DNA of 64,000 nt from CAVQCJ01 sp963771835. GTDB taxonomy: Bacteria > Actinomycetota > Actinomycetes > Prado026. Below, in pieces: positions 53,666 through 61,558 of this stretch. The position numbers and the translations under genes were made by a program. The stretch lies in the NCBI GenBank assembly GCA_963771835.1, contig CAVYVA010000004.1, forward strand, positions 1 through 64,000, given 5' to 3'. The notes below the pieces were generated by a model. It was not told the DNA's origin. It saw nothing but the letters and a program-made list of their open reading frames with translations, and ran no database searches. Positions within the stretch are counted from its first letter, which is position 1. Each line of letters starts with the position of its first letter.

Positions 53666-56479
53666 TCAGGGCGTGCGGTGGGCACGCGCGACAGCGGCGG
53701 CAAGCTCGGTGCGTGACCGCACCCCGAGCTTGCCGAAGATGCGCTTGAGGTTGGCCTGGACCGAGCTGAGGCTCATGAATAGCTCGCTGGCCACCTCTTG
53801 GTTGGTACGGCCCTCCGCGACGAGCTCGGCCACCTGGCGCTCGGTCGCCGTTAGCTCAAGCGGTGCGGGCGGCCGGCCACCAATGCGCGACAGCTCGGCA
53901 TCGGCACGGCCCACCCACAGAGCCGCGCCCAGAGCGGCGAAGGTGCCCCTGGCCTGATCCAGGGAGCTGCGGGCCGGCTGCTTGCGCTTCAGACGCCGCT
54001 GGACCTGCCCGAGCACGAGGAGACACCGCGCCAGCTCGAATGGTGCGACCGACGATCCGAACCTTTCGACGGCGGCTCCCAAAGCCGTCTCCGCGTCAAC
54101 GAGATCGCCGCGACGTGCGTCGATCTGGGCCTGGCACCGCGCGGCGGCCAGCAGCGCCCAGGACCGGTCCCGCGACTCGCCCTGCGTCCGCAACTCGTCG
54201 AGCAGCGGGAGCGCTGCGCCCACGTCGCCCAGCGCGACCAGGGCCTCGATATCGTCCGGGACGCAGGGGATGATCGCCGGCTCGGCGGAGCCCATGCGTC
54301 GCAAGAAGCTGACGACCGGCTCCAGCTGCGCGTGTGCGTCCGCGTACCTGGTCAGGGACAGGTCCAGGAAGCCGAGCACGGCCCGGTTCCAGTTCCCGTA
54401 GAACGGGTCGTCGTTCGCGTCGGCCAGCTCGCATCCCTCGGTCGCGAGCCGTCGCGCCTCCTCCACCTGTCCGAGGTGTGCGGCCGCGAGCGCCTGTGGG
54501 AAGCGCACCACGTGGGTCTGCGTCGTCGCCTGGCCCGATTCGATGATGGTCTCCATCGCTTCGTCGGCGTAGTCGCGGGCCCGTTGCCAGCGCCCGGCGC
54601 GGCACTCGAGCTCGGCGAGATAGCAGAGCAGCTCCTGTCGGACGGTGTACAGGCCGCGCTTCTCGAACTCGGCGAGCTCGGCCTCGAGGATCAGCCTCGC
54701 CTGATCGAGGCTGCCCGCCCACATCAGCTCCAGAGACTGAATCGACCGCGGCAGGGTGTAGACCGATCCCTCGGTCCATGAGCCCTGGGCCAGCATCACG
54801 TCCTCGAGCTCGATGGCCTCGGCCATGAGCGGCTCGCTGTCCCTGCCGCGCAGGAACTGGATGAACGACTGCGTCGCAAGGGCGTCTGCGCGGATGGCCG
54901 GACTCACGACGGCGCCAGCCTCACCGGCTTGCATGCCGGCGTGACGTTGCGCGTCGTCGAGGTCGCCGACGTAGAAGGCAACCCAGGCCAGGGTCTGGTG
55001 AATGCCCGTCCGCAGCTCGACGTCGTCGCCAGCCTCTGGCAGCGCCTGTTCCAGGGGTTCCCGTACGCCTCGGTTGAGGTTCATCCAGCTCGTGGACGAG
55101 AGCCGGTAGAGGATCCGCGCCCGGTCCCGACCCGGAGGCGAGCCGTCGATCGCTTCCCGGAGCAGCTCTCGAGCGTGCTCCGCGTCGCCGGCGTCGATGT
55201 AGTAGTCCGCCGCGGCCAGGCTTCGCCGACGACGATCCTCCGCATCCGCGGGCGGAGTCAGTTGCACCGCCAGCTCCGCCAGGTCAGCCGCGGAGTCGGG
55301 TGCACCACGCGTCCTAAGGTGCCGAGCCGCCTCGTCGAGCGCCTGCGCGACGTCGGCGTCAGGCCCGTCCGACGCGAGAGCAAGATGACGCGCCCGTTCC
55401 TCCGGGTCGTCGGCCGCGACCGCGAGCCGGCGGTGCACCGCCCGACGTGCACGCGAGGAGGCGTTGACGTAGACCGTGGAACCGAGCAGGGGATGGGTGA
55501 AGCGCAGCCGCCCGCCGACCCCCTCGACGACGCCGGCCGCTGCCGCGCCCGCGAGGCCCTGGCGAACGGCGTCGTCCCCACCGGCAACCGCAAGGACCAG
55601 ATCCTCCGTCGGTTGTGACGCCGCCGCGACCGTCAGCAACACTGCGCGCGCCTCAGCCGGCAAGGCGACGATCCGAGAGGCGAGCAGCAACTGCAGGTCC
55701 TCGGGGACCGGGAGCGGCTTCCCGGGCTGCGGACGGGTTCCCTCGCGGGCGACCGCACGCGCGATCTCCAGCGCGAAGAGCGGATTGCCGTTGGACACGC
55801 GGTGGATCCGCGCGAGGACGGGATGTGGGATCTGCGCGTCGACCTCGGCGCGCAACAACCGGCCAAGCGGGTCCATGGGCAACGGGCCTACCTGAAGCCG
55901 GGCCACGCCCGAGTGCGGCAGGCCGAGGGGGAGCGGCTCGTCGCTCGCCTCTGGACCGACGCGCAAGGAAGCAAGGAGACCGACCCGCTCTGCGGAAAGC
56001 CGTCGCAGAGCGAACGACAGCACCCGAGCCGACGAGCTGTCGAGCCATTGGACATCGTCGATGGCGACGACGATCGGGATCGTCGCCGCCAAGGAACCCA
56101 GCACCCCGAGTGTGGCGGTCGCAACTGAGCGCTGGTCGGGCGACGAGCCGTCTCCCTCGGTGAGCAGCAGGGCCGTCGACAACGCCTGCCGCTGAGGCGA
56201 CGGGAGCGCCGCGAGCGCAGCCTCGTCCAGCTGCCCAGTCAGGAGATCGCCTAGGGCGGAGTACGAGAGCCTGGCCTCGGCCTGCGCGGCCCGGGTGGCC
56301 AGCACTCGGCAGCCCAGCTCCCGTGCGAGCCCGAGCCCTTCCTGCCACAGCGCGGTCTTCCCGACGCCGGCACGACCCTCGACGAGCAGGACCTGGAATC
56401 CGGACGCTATCGAGCGGATGAAGCCCCGCAGCTCATCCAGCTCGGCATCCCGCCCGAAGAACAAGCGCCCTCCGATCAA
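53666..56479 (-). CDS. Large LuxR-type ATP-dependent regulator
   Basis: The 937-residue protein is a MalT/LAL-like regulator. An N-terminal ATPase has Walker A VEGRAGVGKTALW and Walker B IVVAIDDVQWLD. A long helical TPR-like middle follows, and then a C-terminal LuxR helix-turn-helix (LTATERQVAELVAEGRTNQE, then SSVQANLKRIFGKLGVRSR). Such proteins switch on a target promoter when a ligand or partner triggers ATP binding. The start is ATG 56479. The gene is intact, unlike the similar one at the right end. The target is unknown. Confidence 0.92.
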   Translation of the reverse strand: MIGGRLFFGRDAELDELRGFIRSIASGFQVLLVEGRAGVGKTALWQEGLGLARELGCRVLATRAAQAEARLSYSALGDLLTGQLDEAALAALPSPQRQALSTALLLTEGDGSSPDQRSVATATLGVLGSLAATIPIVVAIDDVQWLDSSSARVLSFALRRLSAERVGLLASLRVGPEASDEPLPLGLPHSGVARLQVGPLPMDPLGRLLRAEVDAQIPHPVLARIHRVSNGNPLFALEIARAVAREGTRPQPGKPLPVPEDLQLLLASRIVALPAEARAVLLTVAAASQPTEDLVLAVAGGDDAVRQGLAGAAAAGVVEGVGGRLRFTHPLLGSTVYVNASSRARRAVHRRLAVAADDPEERARHLALASDGPDADVAQALDEAARHLRTRGAPDSAADLAELAVQLTPPADAEDRRRRSLAAADYYIDAGDAEHARELLREAIDGSPPGRDRARILYRLSSTSWMNLNRGVREPLEQALPEAGDDVELRTGIHQTLAWVAFYVGDLDDAQRHAGMQAGEAGAVVSPAIRADALATQSFIQFLRGRDSEPLMAEAIELEDVMLAQGSWTEGSVYTLPRSIQSLELMWAGSLDQARLILEAELAEFEKRGLYTVRQELLCYLAELECRAGRWQRARDYADEAMETIIESGQATTQTHVVRFPQALAAAHLGQVEEARRLATEGCELADANDDPFYGNWNRAVLGFLDLSLTRYADAHAQLEPVVSFLRRMGSAEPAIIPCVPDDIEALVALGDVGAALPLLDELRTQGESRDRSWALLAAARCQAQIDARRGDLVDAETALGAAVERFGSSVAPFELARCLLVLGQVQRRLKRKQPARSSLDQARGTFAALGAALWVGRADAELSRIGGRPPAPLELTATERQVAELVAEGRTNQEVASELFMSLSSVQANLKRIFGKLGVRSRTELAAAVARAHRTP

Positions 56480-56578
56480 CCCCTGGGACGAACGATGGGG
56501 ACACTTGGGAAGACCGACAAGGCAGCATAGTGATCACCGCCTGAGAGGTCCACGCGGCGATGATCCAGGGAGGCGCAG

Positions 56579-57367
56579 ATGTTGCTCGAGGGCAAGGTGG
56601 CGCTGATCACCGGTGGAAGCTCCGGCATCGGGGCGGCAACCGCCAGACGGTTCGCCCGCGAGGGCGCACGGATCATCGTAACGGGCAGACGACCGGAGCC
56701 TTTAGCCGCGGTGGCGACCGAAGTCGGAGGCGTTGCCGTGGCCGGAGACACCAGTGACCCGCGACATGTGACCGAGGCCGTCACGGCGGCCATCGACACC
56801 TTCGGCGGTATCGACGTTCTCGTCACCTGCACCGGCACGGCCATCGACGGTGCCGTCGCTAGCATCGACGACGATGACTGGCAACGGACATTCGACACGA
56901 ACCTCACCGGACCCATGATGGTGGCGCGCGCCGTGCTCCCGGTGATGGTCGGGCGCGGCGGAGGGTCGATCGTCCTGGTGGCAAGTGTCAACGGCCTCGT
57001 CGCAGCACCAGCCTCGGCCGCATTTGACGTCTCCAAAGCCGGGTTGCTCGCGCTGGCCCGGTCGATCGCCCTCGACTACGGCCCGCATCGGATCCGCGCC
57101 AACGCGTTGTGTCCCGGCTGGGTGATGACGCCCGCCGCGGACGACGCCATAGACGATCTTGCTGCCGCGCGAGGCATGAGCCGCTCGGAGGCGTACCGGC
57201 TCGTCACGCAGGACGTCCCCCTGAGACGAGCTGGCTCGCCGGACGAGGTAGCCGCCTGCTGCCTCTTCCTCGTCTCCGACGAGTCCGCCATCGTCTCAGG
57301 GACCTCACTCGTCGCAGATGGCGGTGGCTTGGCCGTTGACGTCACCGGCACCGCCTTCGGATCCTGA
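56579..57367 (+). CDS. Short-chain dehydrogenase/reductase with Phe in place of catalytic Tyr
   Basis: The 262-residue SDR has the NAD(P) motif ALITGGSSGIGAATA and the C-terminal CPGWVMTP and GTSLVADGGG. The catalytic Ser136 is present (LVASVNG) and so is Lys153, but the Tyr position is Phe149 (AAFDVSKAG, codon TTT at 57023). The usual NNAG structural motif reads TCTG. The enzyme may be inactive or use another chemistry. ATG 56579 follows GGGAGGCGCAG. It lies upstream of arr. Confidence 0.88.
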   Translation: MLLEGKVALITGGSSGIGAATARRFAREGARIIVTGRRPEPLAAVATEVGGVAVAGDTSDPRHVTEAVTAAIDTFGGIDVLVTCTGTAIDGAVASIDDDDWQRTFDTNLTGPMMVARAVLPVMVGRGGGSIVLVASVNGLVAAPASAAFDVSKAGLLALARSIALDYGPHRIRANALCPGWVMTPAADDAIDDLAAARGMSRSEAYRLVTQDVPLRRAGSPDEVAACCLFLVSDESAIVSGTSLVADGGGLAVDVTGTAFGS

Positions 57368-57449
57368 TGCCGGGGCCAGCGGTACTCGCCCTACCGACGA
57401 CGGGGGTCGTCAACCACGGTCGCCTTTGTCGCCCACGGAGGCTGTGGCG

Positions 57450-57860
57450 GTGAGTGACGTGCTGGATGAGGGGCCGTTCTTCCACGGCACGAAAGCCGAT
57501 CTGCGGGTGGGCGATCTCCTCACCGCTGGCTTTCGGTCGAACTACAGGCCCGAAGTCGTGATGAACCACATCTACTTCACCGCACTGGCTGACGGTGCCG
57601 GGCTCGCTGCGGAACTCGCGGCAGGAGAAGCTGCTCCACGCGTCTACGCCGTTGAGCCAACAGGGGCGTTCGAGGACGACCCGAACGTGACCGACAAGAA
57701 GTTTCCCGGTAACCCGACCCGGTCCTACCGCACCAGAGATCCTCTCAGGATCGTCGGCGAGGTGACCGACTGGACGCGGCAAACCCCCGCGGCGCTACAG
57801 GCATGGCGCGACCGACTGGCGGCGATCCGCGAAGATGAACGCGGCGAAATCATCAACTGA
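57450..57860 (+). CDS. arr: NAD(+)-rifampin ADP-ribosyltransferase
   Basis: The 136-residue protein matches Arr closely: FFHGTKADLRVGDLLTAGFR, NHIYFTALADGAGLAAELA, VYAVEPTGAFEDDPNVTDKK and FPGNPTRSYRTRDPL. The HGTKADL, Tyr and Asp positions of the active site are visible. It transfers ADP-ribose from NAD to the C23 hydroxyl of rifampin and inactivates the drug. GTG 57450 has GGAGG nine bases upstream. Environmental actinobacteria often carry chromosomal copies. Confidence 0.95.
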   Translation: MSDVLDEGPFFHGTKADLRVGDLLTAGFRSNYRPEVVMNHIYFTALADGAGLAAELAAGEAAPRVYAVEPTGAFEDDPNVTDKKFPGNPTRSYRTRDPLRIVGEVTDWTRQTPAALQAWRDRLAAIREDERGEIIN

Positions 57861-57956
57861 TCAGCGCCGTTGGGCGCGATGTCGCCGGGCTCTGCTGGTA
57901 TGGGGCGGTCCTCTGCCCGGTGCTAGCGCTTGCGCTGCCCCTGCCTTCATGCGGAG

Positions 57957-58040
57957 ATGAACATGCTCCGCCGGAAGAAGGACCGGCTCCCCGAAGCGAT
58001 CGCCGAGTTCGGCGACGTCCCGATGATGCGCAAGATGTGA
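57957..58040 (+). CDS. Possible very short peptide gene (27 residues)
   Basis: An ATG with GCGGAG just upstream opens a 27-codon frame that reads MNMLRRKKDRLPEAIAEFGD and ends in VPMMRKM. It is charged and helical. I recognise no family, and the length makes chance occurrence possible. The region from 57861 to 58076 holds nothing else. Confidence 0.2.
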   Translation: MNMLRRKKDRLPEAIAEFGDVPMMRKM

Positions 58041-58076
58041 ATGGCATCCAGCGCCGCGCCGAGGCCGCGGAGCCGG

Positions 58077-58928
58077 TCAGGCATCAGCCCTCCGGAGACC
58101 GGGGTGCCGCACGTAGTGCACGATAAGCAGCGCCGCTTGGACCATCACCAGCATGGTGACCAAGGCGCCGAGCGTCCCGTGCGCGGCCGCGGTGCCGGCG
58201 ACCAGGTTGTACAGGGCGTGCCACACCGCTACGAGCAGGATGCTGCCGCCCGAGCCGTCGTACAGCCAGGTCAGCACGATCGAGCCACAGGCCAAGCCGA
58301 AGAACCAGCCGAGGACCATCAGCGGTGTGAACGTCCGAAGGTTGGCCACAACGATGAACTGCGGCAGATGCCACAACGCCCACAGCGGGGCCACGACCAG
58401 CGCCGTCGCCAGGGGTGAGAACCTCCGCTCCAGATGCGGCACGGCGAAGCCACGCCATCCGGTCTCCTCACCGAACCCGGCCACGACCAGCACCGCCAGG
58501 ACGCCCAGGACCCCCACGCCGGACCACACCCCGCTGAACGAGGCGAAGTCACCCGCGGAGGGTGCCGAGGCTCCGCCGACGCGGCCCACCAGCAAGGCGA
58601 TCGGGAGCATCAGCACCGGGCTCACGGCGGCCAGCCACCACGCCCAACCGACCCGCCAGCGGACCAGACGTCGGCCGAGGTCCCGAAGGCCCGTCGAGCC
58701 GTACGCCACCCCGGTGACGATCAGGGCGGCGAACATGGGCCCCATCAGAGCGGGCAGATGCGTCGGCCAGCCCCGCCCCTGCTCGACTGTCTGACCGCCG
58801 AGCACGAAGGGAACGACCCACGCCCAGGAGATCGCATAGGCCAACCCGAAGAACCAGACCAGCACGCGCGCCGTCCCCGGCCTGCCGGGGGCGACCGAAG
58901 TGGCCGGCCCACCCACAGTCGTCGACAC
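58077..58928 (-). CDS. CPBP family intramembrane metalloprotease
   Basis: The 283-residue protein has about eight membrane helices and the CPBP motifs FGEETGWRGFAVPHL, the WHLPQF His and VWHALYN. The motif 1 pattern EETGWRG fits the EExxxR consensus, so it is probably an active protease. The start is GTG 58928 or 58931, after GGAGG. It is distinct from the first CPBP gene (1803-2519); the two share only the motifs. Confidence 0.87.
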   Translation of the reverse strand: MSTTVGGPATSVAPGRPGTARVLVWFFGLAYAISWAWVVPFVLGGQTVEQGRGWPTHLPALMGPMFAALIVTGVAYGSTGLRDLGRRLVRWRVGWAWWLAAVSPVLMLPIALLVGRVGGASAPSAGDFASFSGVWSGVGVLGVLAVLVVAGFGEETGWRGFAVPHLERRFSPLATALVVAPLWALWHLPQFIVVANLRTFTPLMVLGWFFGLACGSIVLTWLYDGSGGSILLVAVWHALYNLVAGTAAAHGTLGALVTMLVMVQAALLIVHYVRHPGLRRADA

Positions 58929-59074
58929 CACTGCACCTCCACCACCAAGCACAGACCGACGCTGACGCCTCCGTCAGAGCCGAAAGTCCCGACCCCGGTG
59001 CGTCCTGCAGGTGCGTCTCTGAACAGCGTCCGGATCGGCGAGCGAATGTTCTGCCACGGACGGCGGGATCACGG

Positions 59075-59488
59075 TCAGCTGGTGCGAACGGTGACCCCGG
59101 CGAGCCGAACCTCCGTGCCCCGGCGCAGCGAGTTCGGGATCTCGGCGATCTCGTCGACGAGACGGACGAGGTCGCGAAGCACGTCGTCCGGCGCGTCGCC
59201 GTCCACCTCGACCTCGTAGGAGATTCCCGTCGACACTGCCGGGTCGCCCTCGAACGGCCCCGCCGCGGTGACCACGACACGGGTCAGGACGATGCCCAGC
59301 CGGTCGGCCTCGCGGAACAGGTCGTTGGACACGCACCCGGCCACCGCGAGGTGGAGCAGCTCACCGCCGTTGAACCCGAGCCCACCCCCTCCGACCGCCT
59401 GTGGTCGGTCGATCACCACGGTGAACGGTCCGGCCGCACCGATCGCTGTGACCGCGCCGTGGACGTTCCGCACCTCGACGTCGAACAT
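59075..59488 (-). CDS. OsmC family protein
   Basis: The 137-residue protein has the OsmC layout: GFNGGELLHLAVAGCVSND with the first redox Cys, then LTRVVVTAAGPFEGDPAVST and a helical end. The second Cys typical of OsmC/Ohr is not visible, so it may not reduce organic peroxides. The ATG at 59488 (MFDVEV) is chosen; an upstream frame continues to 59545 without similarity. Confidence 0.82.
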   Translation of the reverse strand: MFDVEVRNVHGAVTAIGAAGPFTVVIDRPQAVGGGGLGFNGGELLHLAVAGCVSNDLFREADRLGIVLTRVVVTAAGPFEGDPAVSTGISYEVEVDGDAPDDVLRDLVRLVDEIAEIPNSLRRGTEVRLAGVTVRTS

Positions 59489-59614
59489 GACGACCCACTC
59501 CTCGGTCCTGGGCATCTCACGCAGTTCGAACGCTGACGCACCCACCTCGGGACGACGCGATTCTGCCCGGTTCGGTGACCGGATGCGGAGAGGCTTGGCC
59601 GACGCGGCCGGAGG

Positions 59615-59692
59615 CTAACCCGGCGCGGCGAAAACGGGGACGCCGACGGCGATGGCGAGGGGGATCGCGAGGGCGAGACGACGGACTGACAT
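59615..59692 (-). CDS. Very short secreted-type peptide (25 residues)
   Basis: The frame reads MSVRRLALAIPLAIAVGVPV and ends FAAPG, which is nearly a complete signal peptide and nothing else. The ATG at 59692 has GGAGGTCACC upstream, a strong ribosome-binding site. It lies upstream of the OsmC gene on the same strand. It could be a leader peptide, a toxin-like membrane peptide, or the surviving start of a broken secreted protein. Confidence 0.35.
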   Translation of the reverse strand: MSVRRLALAIPLAIAVGVPVFAAPG

Positions 59693-59788
59693 GGTGACCT
59701 CCGGGAGAGGGGGGCTGGACATCCCCGACGATCCGTCACCGGACGGGCGGTCGGCCATTGGACCAACGTCGTAGTACCGGAGCTCGGC

Positions 59789-60508
59789 TCACGCGGCGGT
59801 GACGGAGCCCGTACCGGTGACGACCCTCGTCACGTGAGCGGGGTTCCCGCGGTACACGACGGAGCCCGTACCGGACAGGTTCACATCGACCGCTCGAGTC
59901 GCGTCGACCGTCACCTGGCCGGACCCGCTGAGATCGACCGTCACCTGGTTCCCGACCAGGCCGCCCAGCTCCAGGGATCCGACGCCCGACAGCACCGCGG
60001 AGTACCGGTCCGCCGTGCCCGTGACGGACAGCTCACCGCTGCCGCTGAGCGCAGCGCTGAACACTGACGCCTGCGCGCCGACGACGGTGAGCCGGCCGCT
60101 CCCGGAGATCGCGGCCGAGTCGAGGGACGGCACGGTCACGTCGACCGACATCCGGGCGTCGACGATGTCCCCGGGCCGTTGACCGATCACCAGCGTCCCC
60201 AGCCGCACGTCCGTGGTCACCAGGTCGACGGCGTCGGCGCGGCCGGAGACCACCACGTGCCGCGGCCCGCCCACGTGCACGACGACATCGTTCGCGCCGG
60301 CCAGGTCGATGCTGCTGAACGTCGCAACGGCCCGGGTCTGTTCGACCATGGGCCCGAACCGACCGTCGACATGGATGCGCCACACGGCCACGAGTCCGGC
60401 CGCCACCAGCAGAAGGAGCACGACGGCAACGACACCGGCGGTGCGGCGGTGCTCGCTCGAGCGCGGGTCGCGGGTTGGTGATGGCGATGTCATGATCATA
60501 TTGCTCAC
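59789..60508 (-). CDS. DUF2807 (GIN head domain) membrane protein
   Basis: The 239-residue protein has one N-terminal membrane helix (VVAVVLLLLVAAGLVAVW) and an outside beta-helix made of SGSG-type turns (AISGSGRLTV, ALSGSGELSVTG, DLSGSGQVTV, NLSGTGSVVY), the DUF2807 adhesin-head pattern. It is expected to form a surface-exposed beta-solenoid. The start is ATG 60508 or a nearby in-frame ATG. Function unknown. Confidence 0.86.
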   Translation of the reverse strand: MSNMIMTSPSPTRDPRSSEHRRTAGVVAVVLLLLVAAGLVAVWRIHVDGRFGPMVEQTRAVATFSSIDLAGANDVVVHVGGPRHVVVSGRADAVDLVTTDVRLGTLVIGQRPGDIVDARMSVDVTVPSLDSAAISGSGRLTVVGAQASVFSAALSGSGELSVTGTADRYSAVLSGVGSLELGGLVGNQVTVDLSGSGQVTVDATRAVDVNLSGTGSVVYRGNPAHVTRVVTGTGSVTAA

Positions 60509-60668
60509 CTCACACAGGCTCTATTCGATCCTGCTTCCGCCGCAGCCGGACGGGTAGAGCCGAAGGTCCCCGGCCGGGAGCATCGCTTGACCGGGGTCCG
60601 GGCTGGTATTTCGATGGACCACGCGGTCTCCGGGTGCACGGAGCACTCGCCCTGTCCGAGGAGGAACG

Positions 60669-61103
60669 ATGGCCAAGGTCGGCATCTACCTGAACTTCAT
60701 GGGGGACACGGAGGCGGCGTTCGACCTCTACCGATCGGCGTTCGGCGGCGAGTTCACCACCCTCCAGCGGATGCGCGACGTTCCGCCCGACCCCGCTCAC
60801 CCGATCTCCGAGAAGGAACAGGAGCTCGTCGCACACATCGAGCTGCCCATCCTCGGCGGCACCAGCCTCATGGGCACGGACATGATCGAGTCGATGGGTC
60901 GAAACCTTCGGATCGGCAACAACGTCACCATCAGTCTCGACCTGGACCGGCTCGACGACGCGAACCGGATCTTCGCCCGGCTGTCCGAGGACGGCACCGA
61001 CGTCCAGCCGTTGAGCAAGATGTTCTGGGGCGCGCACTGGGGTACCTGCGCCGACCGCTACGGCGTCCGCTGGATGTTCAACGTGTCGGACGCGACCGAC
61101 TGA
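60669..61103 (+). CDS. VOC family protein, PhnB/glyoxalase-like
   Basis: The 144-residue protein has the VOC/PhnB pattern: YLNFMGDTEAAFDLYRSAFG, HIELPILGGTSLMGTDM, and WGTCADRYGVRWMFNVS. PhnB-like members form a metal site from paired beta-alpha-beta units, but no specific reaction can be given. ATG 60669 follows GAGGAACG. Confidence 0.88.
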   Translation: MAKVGIYLNFMGDTEAAFDLYRSAFGGEFTTLQRMRDVPPDPAHPISEKEQELVAHIELPILGGTSLMGTDMIESMGRNLRIGNNVTISLDLDRLDDANRIFARLSEDGTDVQPLSKMFWGAHWGTCADRYGVRWMFNVSDATD

Positions 61104-61164
61104 ACCCCGCGTGCGGTAGAACAAGGCGAAGCACATCTCGGATCAACCGGGTCGGAGGACAGCC

Positions 61165-61554
61165 ATGGCCGTAGACCACCGTCCGCGCGGGCTCGCCGGG
61201 GCGACGTTCGCCGGCACGCTGATCATCATCGTCGCGGTGTTCGGTTTCTTCCAGGGTCTCGCCGGCGTCGTCAAAGGCACCTTCTTCGTCCAGCCGGCGA
61301 ACTACTGGATCACCACCAGTGCCACGACCTGGGGCTGGTGGCACATGATCGTCTCTTTGGTGGTCCTGGCCGCCGGTTTCGGCATCGTGGCGGGGGCCGC
61401 CTGGGCCCGGTGGCTCGGCATCATCTTCGTGAGCATCCAGGCGGTGTCGAACTTCCTGTTCATCCCCTACCAGCCGTTCTGGTCGCTGGTGATCATCTTC
61501 GTCGACCTCTGGATCATCCACTCGCTGTTCGTCTACCGCGGCGAGCAGGTCTGA
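61165..61554 (+). CDS. DUF7144-type small membrane protein
   Basis: The 129-residue protein has four membrane helices. FAGTLIIIVAVFGFFQGLAG and WGWWHMIVSLVVLAAGFGIV match the widespread actinobacterial DUF7144 membrane proteins. It lies 61 bases after the VOC gene, possibly in one transcript. It converges on the right-end regulator gene with only 4 bases between. Function unknown. Confidence 0.82.
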   Translation: MAVDHRPRGLAGATFAGTLIIIVAVFGFFQGLAGVVKGTFFVQPANYWITTSATTWGWWHMIVSLVVLAAGFGIVAGAAWARWLGIIFVSIQAVSNFLFIPYQPFWSLVIIFVDLWIIHSLFVYRGEQV

Positions 61555-61558
61555 GAGG

